Assembly (NCBI GenBank): GCA_019321725.1
Contig: JAGSPU010001569.1
Coordinates: 310,001-374,000 of the forward strand
DNA from: Paulownia fortunei
Taxonomy: Eukaryota > Streptophyta > Magnoliopsida > Lamiales > Paulowniaceae
DNA: 64,000 nucleotides
Reading direction: 5' to 3'
The notes beneath the pieces are model-generated. The model was not told the DNA's origin and did not search any database. It was given only the letters and a program-made list of their open reading frames with translations. A program made the translations under genes and the position numbers. The number at the start of each line of letters is the position of its first letter. The stretch's first letter is position 1. This document shows positions 39,901 through 50,500 of this stretch, piece after piece.

Positions 39901-42250
39901 CCTACACTTTTTTGGTTGACGATTTAGGTTCAACTAATGACGAGGTCTTGTGTGAACAAAGCAATTAAATTTGAAATTTTTAATGTGTTTCTACTGGAAG
40001 CATGAGGATCATAACAAAGAACTTCCTACAAACAGTAGCAAGAAGCATGCAACAACCTTTGCAAATATTACCAAGTACCATGGATATGTGGGAGCATATT
40101 AGCCTCTATTTTCCAATTACCATGTATTTTTGTAATTTCAATTCGATTGTTGGACAGTTTCAAAACATTTTCATTACTTCCATTGTGCTGTGCATCCTTT
40201 ATCTGACACATCTAATAACACTCATTTCCTTCTATTGCAAATAATTTCTCTTTCCATTCTTTTCTACGAGTATCTGGTAAACTTTGTCAACTTCTCAATA
40301 CTGCTCTATCATAGAACCAGTTTAGCATGGTTTGTGTACATATTAACTAGCTGAGAATTATTAAATCTCATGTGTTCTTAAGAATTTTTCCATTTTTTGA
40401 GTTCTCAAACAGGCATGAAAATGTAAAGAACTCTAGAATGGGAATGCAAAAGGGATGAAAATCCATGATCCAATACAGAAGTAGGAATCACTATGATTCC
40501 ATATCACATTTTGGTATAAGGTTTACCTAAAAGTATTTAATAATTATGGTGTCCCACAGTAACTAAACCACTCTTCAGAATAGAAAGCAAAGTGCATGCA
40601 TGCACAATAGCATGTACAAAAGCATGGATAGAAAGACAGAACAACGAAGAAAGAGTTGGAGAAACATACACGTTTTGATTATATGTTTCCGATTCTGATA
40701 GGCTATAGCTACTTCAGTTGGTTTTCCTTTTTCAATAGCTATCACTCATCCAAGTATGTGCAGAGATAAAAACTTACTATGACAAATGGCGGTTTGGAGC
40801 TGTCTGGATCTGCCTCAAAGAAATTAGACTTTTCCCACCATTCATACCACCTAGATAAGAAATTTGAAGCACAAGGCTTAAAGAATAACAAAACAATCAT
40901 TCATATACTTGAAAAGCAAAAAAGATTTTATCATTTCTGACATACGAGTTCTCAACAGCACTGGGCTTGTAAGTTTTTGCCATTTGACAAGAGAGTTTTT
41001 TCTTCTCACCCAAAGGTGTTTCGGGGACAATGTAATCCTCCGGGTTTTCCACCTCAGCTTCTTTTTTGGTATTCTTTTTCTTCCCCGACTCTGGCGCATT
41101 GGAAGCTTTTTGTGCCTTAAGTTACAAATAATGGGACAAGAGAAGCATCTTAATGCCATAAAATAACAACATAAATAACAGCACAGTCCCAGATTTTAAC
41201 TGTAAACAAAGAACATATCCATGTTACAAGGGCTATCATAGTAGCAAACCTGAAGTTTGGCTGCTTCTGCTTTTTGAGCAGCCTTTAGTTTCTTCAACTC
41301 CTTCTCTCTAGCCTAGATTGTTAACTCATCAAAGGGACGATAAAATTAATTCTCATTTCAAGTAATGAAATACTCCAACAATTAAATAGCTGGAGTCAGT
41401 ATTGAACCAAAGAAAAAAAAAAAAAACAAAGACCAATGTTTAGACTCTAAACCAACTCTCAATTAATCCAAAAATAAAACCATGTAATGTATATATGGAA
41501 AACAGTTGATCTCACAGAAACAAGGCTACAAATCCACATTTAATCATAAGTTATGAAATTTTAAAAACCAATAGTTATCCCAATTCAAACCAGTCACATC
41601 CGAAAGAATTCGCGTATGTTCAAAAGCAATACGAAAATCTGGGTACTGGAACCGGAATTCTTGCAAAACCAGTTCAATTCAAATAAAAAAATTTCTACTT
41701 CCAGTTCCGCGGCCCCAGTGAAGTGATGCCAACTCGAAGGCCTTACTGATCGCACTCAGAACAACAATCGCGAAAAACAAATGAGTTTTTAGGGAAAATA
41801 TTAATGCTCACACCTTTTCTTCTTTCTTCTTCTTCTTTTCAAGCGCTTCCGGTGTCAGCACTAGCGAATCCATTGATCCGCCGGCCTATCAAGAAAGAAA
41901 AAGAAGAACTTCAATCTCACAAAACCAAACAATCACATTACCAGTTTTCCAATTTGTTCTTAATATATCATCGCCAACGGCAAACCTACTCAAAAAGAAC
42001 CAAATACTATGCAAAAAGATTGCAGCAGAGAACAAAAACACGTGCCCCTAATTGACACCGCCGAGTGGAAGAAGACAATACTATGATGGGGCGGGCGGCG
42101 GTGGATAGAAAAAGCGACCTGATAGGAGAGAAAGATGGAAGTTGGCGGTGCGAGGCAGGCCGCAATCGAGCGTAGGGTTTTCGGAAGTATTGCGTGGGGA
42201 TAACGGTTCACTGACTTGTAACAGCTTATTCTCGCTAGGAGTTTAATCAT
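30966..42250 (-). CDS. VALRS: Valyl-tRNA synthetase, predicted dual-targeted (cytosol and mitochondria)
   Basis: Twenty-one coding exons: 42119-42250, 41814-41885, 41250-41312, 40946-41115, 40778-40850, 39077-39142, 38897-38980, 38000-38077, 37719-37802, 37526-37605, 36976-37033, 36586-36888, 36321-36491, 35999-36198, 35277-35679, 34643-34894, 34064-34564, 32077-32183, 31604-31703, 31275-31420, 30966-31131. Total 3309 nt, 1102 aa, close to plant class-I ValRS. It charges tRNA-Val with valine. Signature motifs: HIGH at residues 182-185 ([12 protein letters not shown]), the editing-domain stretch [30 protein letters not shown], and KMSKS at 693-697 ([17 protein letters not shown]). An anticodon-binding domain follows, and a C-terminal coiled coil ([14 protein letters not shown]). 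Exon 1 encodes a basic 44-residue presequence with no acidic residues ([20 protein letters not shown]...). A second in-frame ATG at 41871-41873 ([16 protein letters not shown]) would give a 1054-aa cytosolic form. Confidence 0.96.
39143..40777. other. Large intron 5 of the ValRS gene
   Basis: This 1.64-kb intron separates the PPFVI and VLPPPNV exons. It holds no recognised gene; the short ORFs in it are AT-rich and unconserved in appearance. Confidence 0.85.
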
Positions 42251-42389
42251 GGGAAATTTAATTTGGTAATTTTGTTGGACTATAAAAGCCACTAAGCCGT
42301 CGTACGGTCATAGTATGTGCTTCCACCAATTCTTTTTTTTTTTTTTTCTTTTTTCAATTCGAATATCATTCGGCAGCAATAATTTTTCA

Positions 42390-44125
42390 AGGATTAATTA
42401 CATGAATCTTCCTAAGAAAAAGTATAATTATTAATTATATAATTTATTCTTTTGAAATTATTTACATTTTTTTTTCTAAATTTCCACCGTTTATCCAACT
42501 TCTCCATCCATTAAGAATTTTGACAGAAAACATTGATATAAGCAAAAGAATAACTCAAATTACCTATTTTGCCCTTGATCTGATTGTTTGAATTTTTATG
42601 GATGAAAACACTATTAATAATATAAATTCAGAGGGCCTTGTTGCAATAAATTAAATTTTTGAATGAGCCAATAGCAAATTACAGTTTTGTCATGATTAAT
42701 CGATTAAGTCAATTACTATTAAATAATCAATTAATAAAATTTATGTATTTGCTTAACCTAATTATTATTAGGTACCTAAATAATCAAATAAAAACTTAAA
42801 AAAAATAAATAATTAAACCATTTTCTTTTTCTAATTTTTCTTTTTCTTTTTCTTCTATTTTCTCCTTTCTTTTTTCTTTTCTGCTCTTTTTTCCTTCTTC
42901 TACACCGTTTTGTGCGTGTGGTTGAGCTTGTGAGAGTCTTAGGGTGATGGTGGACGTGGTGGTGTGGGGAAAATGACGGCGGAGGTGATGGTGGGGCGTG
43001 TGGGTGCAGCTACTCACAATTTTTTATATTTATAATTTTAATATATAATTTTTAATAAATTTAAAATTTTACATTCTCGAATAATTAAATTATTTCAGTT
43101 GTTCCCTCGAATTTTCATAATTCTATTTCAAATTATAAATTTAATAAATTTAGAGATGTTTTAAAATTATTTTTAAATTTTATTTTTTTTAAAATGTAGG
43201 TAATATAATTTATTATTAATACAAAATTTTAAAAGATATTTATACTAATTTTAAAATTTATTATGATTTCGTTTTAAAAATATAGATATTTTAGTCAAAA
43301 AATACTTCTTATTATTTGAAATTATATTCGCAAAAAAATCATAATTGTAGATTTTTCATGATATAAAAATTATTTAATTTATTAATGGTTAGAAAATAAT
43401 GCTCAATTTTTTATAAATTAATTTTTATTTTATATTGAATTGAATGATAATTGATTAATATTTTGTTTAAAAGTTAATTTTTTGTTCAAATACTTATGTA
43501 AATATAATAGACATAAAATATTTATGAATAACTTAACGTATTGTATTTATATTTATATTAAATTTTAATAATTATTAAAAATATCAATAAAAAAATAATT
43601 TATACATAAAAAATAATAATTTTAACAATTGAATATTATACTTTTATTGAAAAATCCTTTCCCGCCCTTGGGAGGTATGGGGAAGATGATGGCGGCGATG
43701 ACCGGGGAAGGTGATGGTGTGGAGAAGAAGATGTTGCGGGCAGCTCATTTTGCTCATGGTGTTGTGGTGCAGCGGTGGCGCGTTGGTGGACGGCTGCTCT
43801 GTTTTGGTAGAAGGGTCTCTAGGATTTGGTTTCATGATTATGCGTAATTGGGCCTGTTGATCGAGTTAAATTGAGGTCTAAGTAGCAAAATTAGAATTGG
43901 ACTCCAGAGTTTTAATTTCATGGCCCAAATTAAGGGGCAAAGTGGAATTTTATTTTTTAATATTTTGAACTATTTCTTTTTTGTCTTTTTAAATGTTTAA
44001 ATTAGTCATTTTATGATTGCCATCTGGATTTTTTACAGAGATAATAGTTTTTAATAAATTTAAAACATAAAAGGGTATAATCAATAATTATTTTATTTTG
44101 CAGGTGAGATTCATGTGATTAACTC
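42390..44125. mobile_element. 1.7-kb element with terminal inverted repeats
   Basis: The left end GGATTAATTACATGAATCTT (42391 onwards) and the inverted right end GAGTTAATCACATGAATCTC (44103-44124) match at most positions over about 23 bp. Inside, AT-rich DNA contains two GC-rich islands rich in GGTGATGG/GGTGG motifs (about 42900-43015 and 43665-43850). The ORFs on both strands of those islands are low-complexity and match no transposase. The class is uncertain. Confidence 0.5.
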
Positions 44126-44360
44126 ATTATTCAATTAATGTTGATGAAGAAAGAATCCTCAAAATATTTTTTTATCTTTTTAAATGTTTAAATGAAAGAA
44201 AATTAGTCATTTTATGACTACTTTTTGAGTTTTTAGACTATGAAAATTTAAATAATTTGAATGATTGGAAGATTATAATCAATAATTATTTTATTTTTAT
44301 CAAAGATCCGTGTAAGCAACCCATTGTTCAATTCAGGTTGGCGAAGACAAGAATCTCCAA
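43978..44360. repeat. Diverged tandem duplication, period about 190 bp
   Basis: Two units, about 43978-44166 and 44169-44360, share in order TCTTTTTAAATGTTTAAAT, AATTAGTCATTTTATGA, ATAATCAATAATTATTTTAT and a terminus ending CCATT/TCATTATTCAATT. The first unit contains the right end of the 42390-44125 element, so the duplication affects that end. Confidence 0.7.
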
Positions 44361-45319
44361 AGCTTGGGGTTCAAGAATCTAGTTCATTTTTTATCCCCAA
44401 ACCCCCACCACTATTATTTTATGCTATAATCAAAGGGTAGCATGGTCAACACCATAATATTTGAAATTTTGGAATGTACAAGTTTTTTGTTTAAATCGAT
44501 CTTCATCAAATGTGCTTTCTGATGTAGTTTAGTTTGGAGTATTCACTTGATCATTTATTTTATATTTTAACCAATGAAATTTTATTTATATGAATTAAAC
44601 TGATATAGATTAATTTATAAAAATAATAAAAAAAAAGGTTATATGAACTAAAATAGAGTTTAGAATAATTTGGTATGATAAATTTTTGAATTTGAACCAG
44701 TCTAAATTTAGCTGTGTGGCATTTTCATGGTACTAAATAATTTATAAATATAAAATGAGTTTTAACTGAATGATAAATCAGTTCGCCAGTACAATCTTGA
44801 ATTTGATAAAAATATTACTAATTAATTTAATTTCATTATCTTATCTAAATTTTTATATGATCCGATTTGTTTAATGTATTTAACCAATTGATGATATATT
44901 TAGCAATTATTAACATATTATATAGGAGAGTGAATAGAAAATTTGTATTAGCCGCAATAGTAAGAGGTTAAATATCAATGACTCGATATATTTTTAGATG
45001 TGTATTTTATTTTTATTAATTTTTTTATCTCCATAATACAATGTTGAAAAGAAACTTGTGTAATTGGCACGAGAGGCACCAATAGTTGTTCTTGTAGAAG
45101 TAAAAGTTGAGACAAATATTAAAATAAAATTGAATATGCATGAAAAAGAAGCCTCAAAACTAATGCTTTAAAAACAGGTGAAAAGGATTAAGTAATGCGA
45201 CTTTAGATGGACAGTTTGTGACTTTGTTCTTGGCTTTGGGTGAACACTAACATCATGCTTTAACACACAAAAGGCAGATTACAAGTGGTGGTGTTTAAAA
45301 AGGTTCAGTCGATTGAGAG
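44361..45319. other. AT-rich intergenic DNA without a recognisable gene
   Basis: No ORF, RNA gene or repeat that I can name. Confidence 0.4.
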
Positions 45320-45600
45320 GCAAAAAAAATGAAAAATTCAATTAAAAATCAATCAAATTGATAATGAAACAAAAAATTAGTCAAATCAGTTAAAAAAAAT
45401 AAGAATTTTAAATTTAATATATGGTTATATGAATGTGTTATTTTATTTGAATTTTGAGTTTTGTTATATATATTTTTAATTGATTATTTATTTTTTATAT
45501 TGTATACAATAGTTAATTAATTATATTATTATTTATATAATATAATAAAAAATATAATTAATTTTAATGAAATTGAAACAATTCAACACAATCGACACAA
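45320..45600. mobile_element. MITE-like element, copy 3, inverted and degraded
   Basis: Reading opposite to copy 1 (6413-6807), it shares ATTTGAATTTTGAGTTTTGT, TTATATATATTTTTAATTGA, a TATTTATTTTTTATATTGTA core, TAATTATATTATTATTTATA and AATATAATTAATTTTAATGA in the same order. The GAACCGG-type end is eroded. Borders are approximate. Confidence 0.5.
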
Positions 45601-45647
45601 ACATAAGAATAACACTTTTCCTACTACTAGATATAGTCTAGGGCTAT

Positions 45648-46392
45648 CAATTAATGAGGATTTATGAGCCCACTGAATACTTGTTCAGCTATAATATGAC
45701 TGATTTTGATGGTCATGGCTTTAACTTGTCTCGTAATTTCTTTGGCTATAATTTAACTCATGCTTTTTACGAGCTTCAAGCTAGTTCACACTTTTTGTTT
45801 TAACAAAAAAAACTACAAAATAAAATGCATTCGATAGACAAATTTTGAATAATACACAAATAAAAGTTTGTGCTTACGAAAAATATATGTTTCAAACTTA
45901 TAATCCATATGTAATATAAAGTATTAAGCAAATTTTTAATTCAAAAGCAAGCCATAAAAATTTATACCTTTACAATAATACTTATCAAAATCTAAAATAT
46001 TTTTAAATAACAAAGACATAACATAAAAGTATGAAGCTATTCTCAAAAATATATTCAATAAGAATTTGCGCTGATAAATATGCTTCATTGTTTCAATAAA
46101 CTTTTAGCAAAAACCTAATGTACATCTTTTGTAATGGTTTATTTATACGACAATAAATAATTATATGAGATGTTTAAAATTATGACTATATATTAATATT
46201 CAGACAAATTTAGAAAAGCTCAAACTCAATTCACAAATTCGTTAGGCTTAATTTAAATACTTAAATATGTTCACATTTAATTAGGTTCGTTTTGAAACTA
46301 CTAATTTTTTATTTTTTTTATGCTCTCAAAATTTATCCAAAATAAAATAATTTAAAATGAATTCACATTTAATCAAAATTCATTGTCATCCT
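45648..46392. mobile_element. Possible inverted-repeat element (about 745 bp)
   Basis: The left end GGGCTATCAATTAATGAGGATT and the inverted right end AGGATGACAATGAATTTTGATT are similar over about 20 bp. Termini of the GGGATGACAATG type are widespread in plant MITEs. The interior is AT-rich with short motifs such as AGCTTCAAGC and no long ORF. No target duplication was found. Confidence 0.35.
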
Positions 46393-46777
46393 TAGTAAAT
46401 ATTACATAAGGACTCAATCCTCATGCCATATGACTTTTGGTTTATTATAAGATTTAAATTATTTACCAGGCTTAACAGCTTATAATTAAGTTCAAATATA
46501 AGAAGAGTATAGTAGGGATGCAGGACCTTACGTATATGTAAGATTTGCTTGCATCCCTGTTTATAATTATTTGGCAAAACCAACTCATCATACAATCTCA
46601 CACGCATAAAACCATACCTTTTCCATTTCAAAATCAAATCACATGAAAATAAAAATTTACACCTAAATTTGTTAAGAAATAGAATGCCACATCTAATCAA
46701 ACAAATTGAAAAAAATAAAACACACGTATAAATCAAAATTAAAAAAATAAATTTATTATCAAGAATTACAACTGCTA

Positions 46778-47250
46778 ATGTATGAAAATTTAAGAACTAA
46801 TGAGGATTTGATTGTCGGATGTTAGCGTGCACTACAAATATAGTCATCGTCCCCGAAGGTAAATATTACAATATTAAGTTAATCTTTTGAAATTATTATA
46901 TCAATGTGAATAATTGAAATTGTATTTGTTACATACTGCAAATGTCTATTTATATGGTATTAGACTTTAACACCTACCTTCTACTTGGCCAAATGACTGA
47001 TCCGTGGTTGGATACTTTAATTCCGTTAGATTATGAGATCTTAATATATCATCATACTGATCATCTATATATACATATATTACATTATCATTATGGTGAT
47101 GTCAAGTGTTCATTTATATAAAGATATCTACCTTTAGGGACGACCTCAGGCACTGTATTGCAGGTGTGCGCTAAACATCCGACAATCGTTCTTATTTTCT
47201 CTGTTTTGTATAGTAATTCTTAAATTAATCATTAGATTTTCATACATCAT
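46778..47250. mobile_element. Foldback or MITE-like element with long inverted arms
   Basis: GATTGTCGGATGTT at 46810-46823 recurs inverted at 47174-47187. The homology continues inwards: CGTCCCCGAAGGTA against CGTCCCTAAAGGTA in the inverted right arm. It also continues outwards: ATGTATGAAAAT at 46778 against its inverse at 47241. Arms of about 60-110 bp flank a roughly 250-bp AT-rich loop. It is probably a non-autonomous DNA transposon; the RNA would make a long imperfect hairpin. Confidence 0.65.
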
Positions 47251-47599
47251 CAACAACTATTTTTTTTTCCTCACAATATATATATATAATATCAAGCTAA
47301 ATATATTGAGAAACAAATATATATAACACAAAATCATACACAAACCCCACATAAACTCCAATTTTCATTTATTTTCACCTGCCTCTCCTAAAATTACCCT
47401 ATTATATTATTTTATAATTTAAAGTTTGTTTCTGCAATTCCTTTTCTTCGTTTGTTGTGGTCCTCGTCTACCTAAATTCCAAACTCCACTTGCCTTTTAT
47501 ATTTTTGATTTAATTTATTACCATCTTTTCATACGTATCCCTCTCACATTATTTTTTTTGTTATTTAATAGTTGTAGAGGAATACGCAACCCATTCGTG

Positions 47600-50500
47600 A
47601 ATCAACCGCTATAGTATATTTCACCGCTTCCTCTCTCATTTTACCTTCTCTTTATTCTCTCTCTATATTTTGTTTCTATTTCGTGTGGGTCTATACTATC
47701 TATATACCCAAACCAGTCTGCGTTGATAATTCGTCTGAGTTATCCGATCACCGATTATCAAAGGTTCGTGTTTTTTTTGGGCTGAATTTGCCGTCTGATT
47801 GTGATATCAGTTGTTTTTTGTTTTTTGTTTTCTTATTTGGGTGAAATTCTTTGATTTTATATGTATCCGTTGCTTGATTACTAGTTGATTGAATTTGCTT
47901 TATGGGCTCTCCGATTAACTAGTTTTGTGTTAGTATACTTGTTTTTCAATCGTCAGTGTATTTTTCATGTGATCGTGGTCTAAATTCGGTGACTCTATTT
48001 TTCTTTTGCCAATTAGAAACATTTTTTTTTTAATATTTTTCTGTTGTGATTTTTTGTTAGCTTTTATCTTTGGGTTTTAGTTGTTTTTCTATTTGGTTTC
48101 CACTATTTATTTATTTTTATTTTTTCCTTAAGCTGTTTTGATTGCACATATAGTGGCCATGATTGAATTTTTCATTTATTCTCCATCGTGTTATAAATAT
48201 ATTTTCTTAGTTGGTCTATCTGCTGGTAGATGCTAATTTTCTGACATTTTTTTTTTTTGAAATTTTATTAAATTTTTTAAGCAGTATTATTGGATTATGG
48301 AATTTGGGGATCATAGATGGTGGTTTTAGTTAATGTAAATCTTGCTTAAATTGCTTGCTTTTTCAGTAAGTAAAGTGTCTTGTTTGGTAATCGATGAGGA
48401 GTTAGTTGCCTTTTTCGTTTGACTCCACTTGCAGTAAATGATTTTGAGGTATACAATATATGTCATCGAATCAAGCGTAGTGCTTATTTGAAATGAAAAA
48501 AGCAAAAAAACAATCTGCATTATATAATTGTCAAAAGTTTGAAGGTGCTGGATTTTTCATATACATTCTTGTGGGTGAGGCAAACACCTGCACACTCACA
48601 TTTTCAGCATGCGAGCCACTTTTGGCAACCAAAATATAAACCACACACAATCCTATTAACGTGGAATCGTTCGCATAGAAAAAGTCTCAAGAAGCTGAAA
48701 ATCTTGTTAAGCTTTATTTTCTCTGTCTTTGTGATTTGTTGAAGCATCATGCTTCAACGCATGGAAGCTACAAAGACTCGGCTTGCCATGCTCCACACTC
48801 AGGTTTGTGCAAGACACTACCGTCCATGGCTGAGGCATCTTTTGGTTTCAACTAGGTTACCTTGTATCAATACCTGCGTAATTGATTTTGAAAAGTAAAA
48901 AGTGATGGTAGAAGTATGAACTTCAAAGTATGATTAGTTGGCCTTATTGGTTTGGATTATGAAAAATGGTAAATACATAAGTATAACTGTTATTTTTCTT
49001 GGTACTATTTGTAGGTTAACACTTGATTTAGGATATGATCCTGATGGAATCAACTTAGTTGATTTTGGGAAAACAGGTCTAATGTTACGATTGTTTACTG
49101 TGATCTAACCTGACATTTCCATTACTTGTGGTGATCAGATTTTAATTTTATCTTAGTGCATCATCATTCAGAGCCCTCCTGCTCTTCTATATTAGATATC
49201 CCAGAGGTGTGTCATGGTTTAGTTTGTTTTCCTCTGATTTTCGAATACCTATGTTTTCCAGGTTTTTGAGCAAGTACAATCAAGAACGGCATTTTTTTTT
49301 GGCAATTTGTTGCAAAAAGGGCTTTGCAAACTTGAAAATATCGTAAGTTTGATCACCATGTAATTTCTTGCTGGAAAACTCTCAGATTGTTAACACATGA
49401 GATGACGGTTTATAAATGAAGTGGTACATAACCTCGCTGAATTTATTTCTTTATCCATATTTTTAGTAGAACAATTTCATGACAGCTAAAGTCTACCTAG
49501 ATTGTTTATAATGAAATTTGTTGCAACACTTTGAATTGGAATTAATTGCAGATAATAAATGTAGATGTTATTGATTCTTTGCGAACTTGTACTGTTCGTT
49601 GCCGAGATAAATTTCCTGCACGACCAATATCCAATTGAATTGCCACTAACTGAGATGCTGGAAGGTCTACACTTTACATTTGATGTTGTTAGCCAAAGAA
49701 GATTTCCTCATCCAATGAATCCTCTAAAAGGGTGTTCAAATAAATTCGAAGCCTATTACTGGGTACATGCAAACTTGATGAATCTTAACAGTTTGATGGC
49801 CTGTTATGTGCTTTCTCAAAATTTTCCCCGATAATAATATCCTTACTGTTAATGTTTTTTGTTGAATGATATTTCATGAAAAAACTTTTCCTTTCTTTTA
49901 TATTTTAAGTTACTACTACAACAACTACAACAGCTACTGCTGCAATTGTTACTACTACTATTTACATAATTATTATCATATTATAATAATTATTTTTCGT
50001 ATCCTTTTGATTGTTCTCACAAATCTGAATTTGCTTTATCACGATCAAGCACTTTATTTATGATTGTTTCTTTGCCCCTCGCATACTCTGCTGAGATTTT
50101 ATAATGATTCAACTATATCTTTGTTGAATGATTTTTCGAAACTTTTCTTCGTTCAAACTGCTTTTGTGTTAGCATTATTATTGATAAAAAATCGAGAACA
50201 AATAGGTTTAGATGTTTTCTATTATGCAGGCAGGGGTTTCTGGCGGCATATTTATGGAAGATTTTGGCCTTTGATTTGTAGGAATCTGTATATCAAGTGT
50301 AATAGTTCAAACTTAGGGCTTTTCCCAGTTACTTGAGGTAGCATTTGGAGACAATGACACTATATCATTTTTGTTCATTTTCTTTGCCTTAAAATGAACC
50401 TGAGTTAGCAAAGCATATGGATTGAGAGTGTAATTCGCAGGTGAGATGTCTTAACGCTTAGCTCTCTCTTGCTCTTCCCCTCTCTCTCTCTCACACACAC

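Noticed and set aside
42796..43017. His/Thr-rich and Lys/Glu-rich ORF in the inverted-repeat element
   Set aside because: Low-complexity translation of GGTGATGG and TTTTCTTT tracts, not a protein family.
49866..50063. Tyr/Asn-rich ORF
   Set aside because: Direct translation of TACTAC/AAC-type simple repeats in an intron region.
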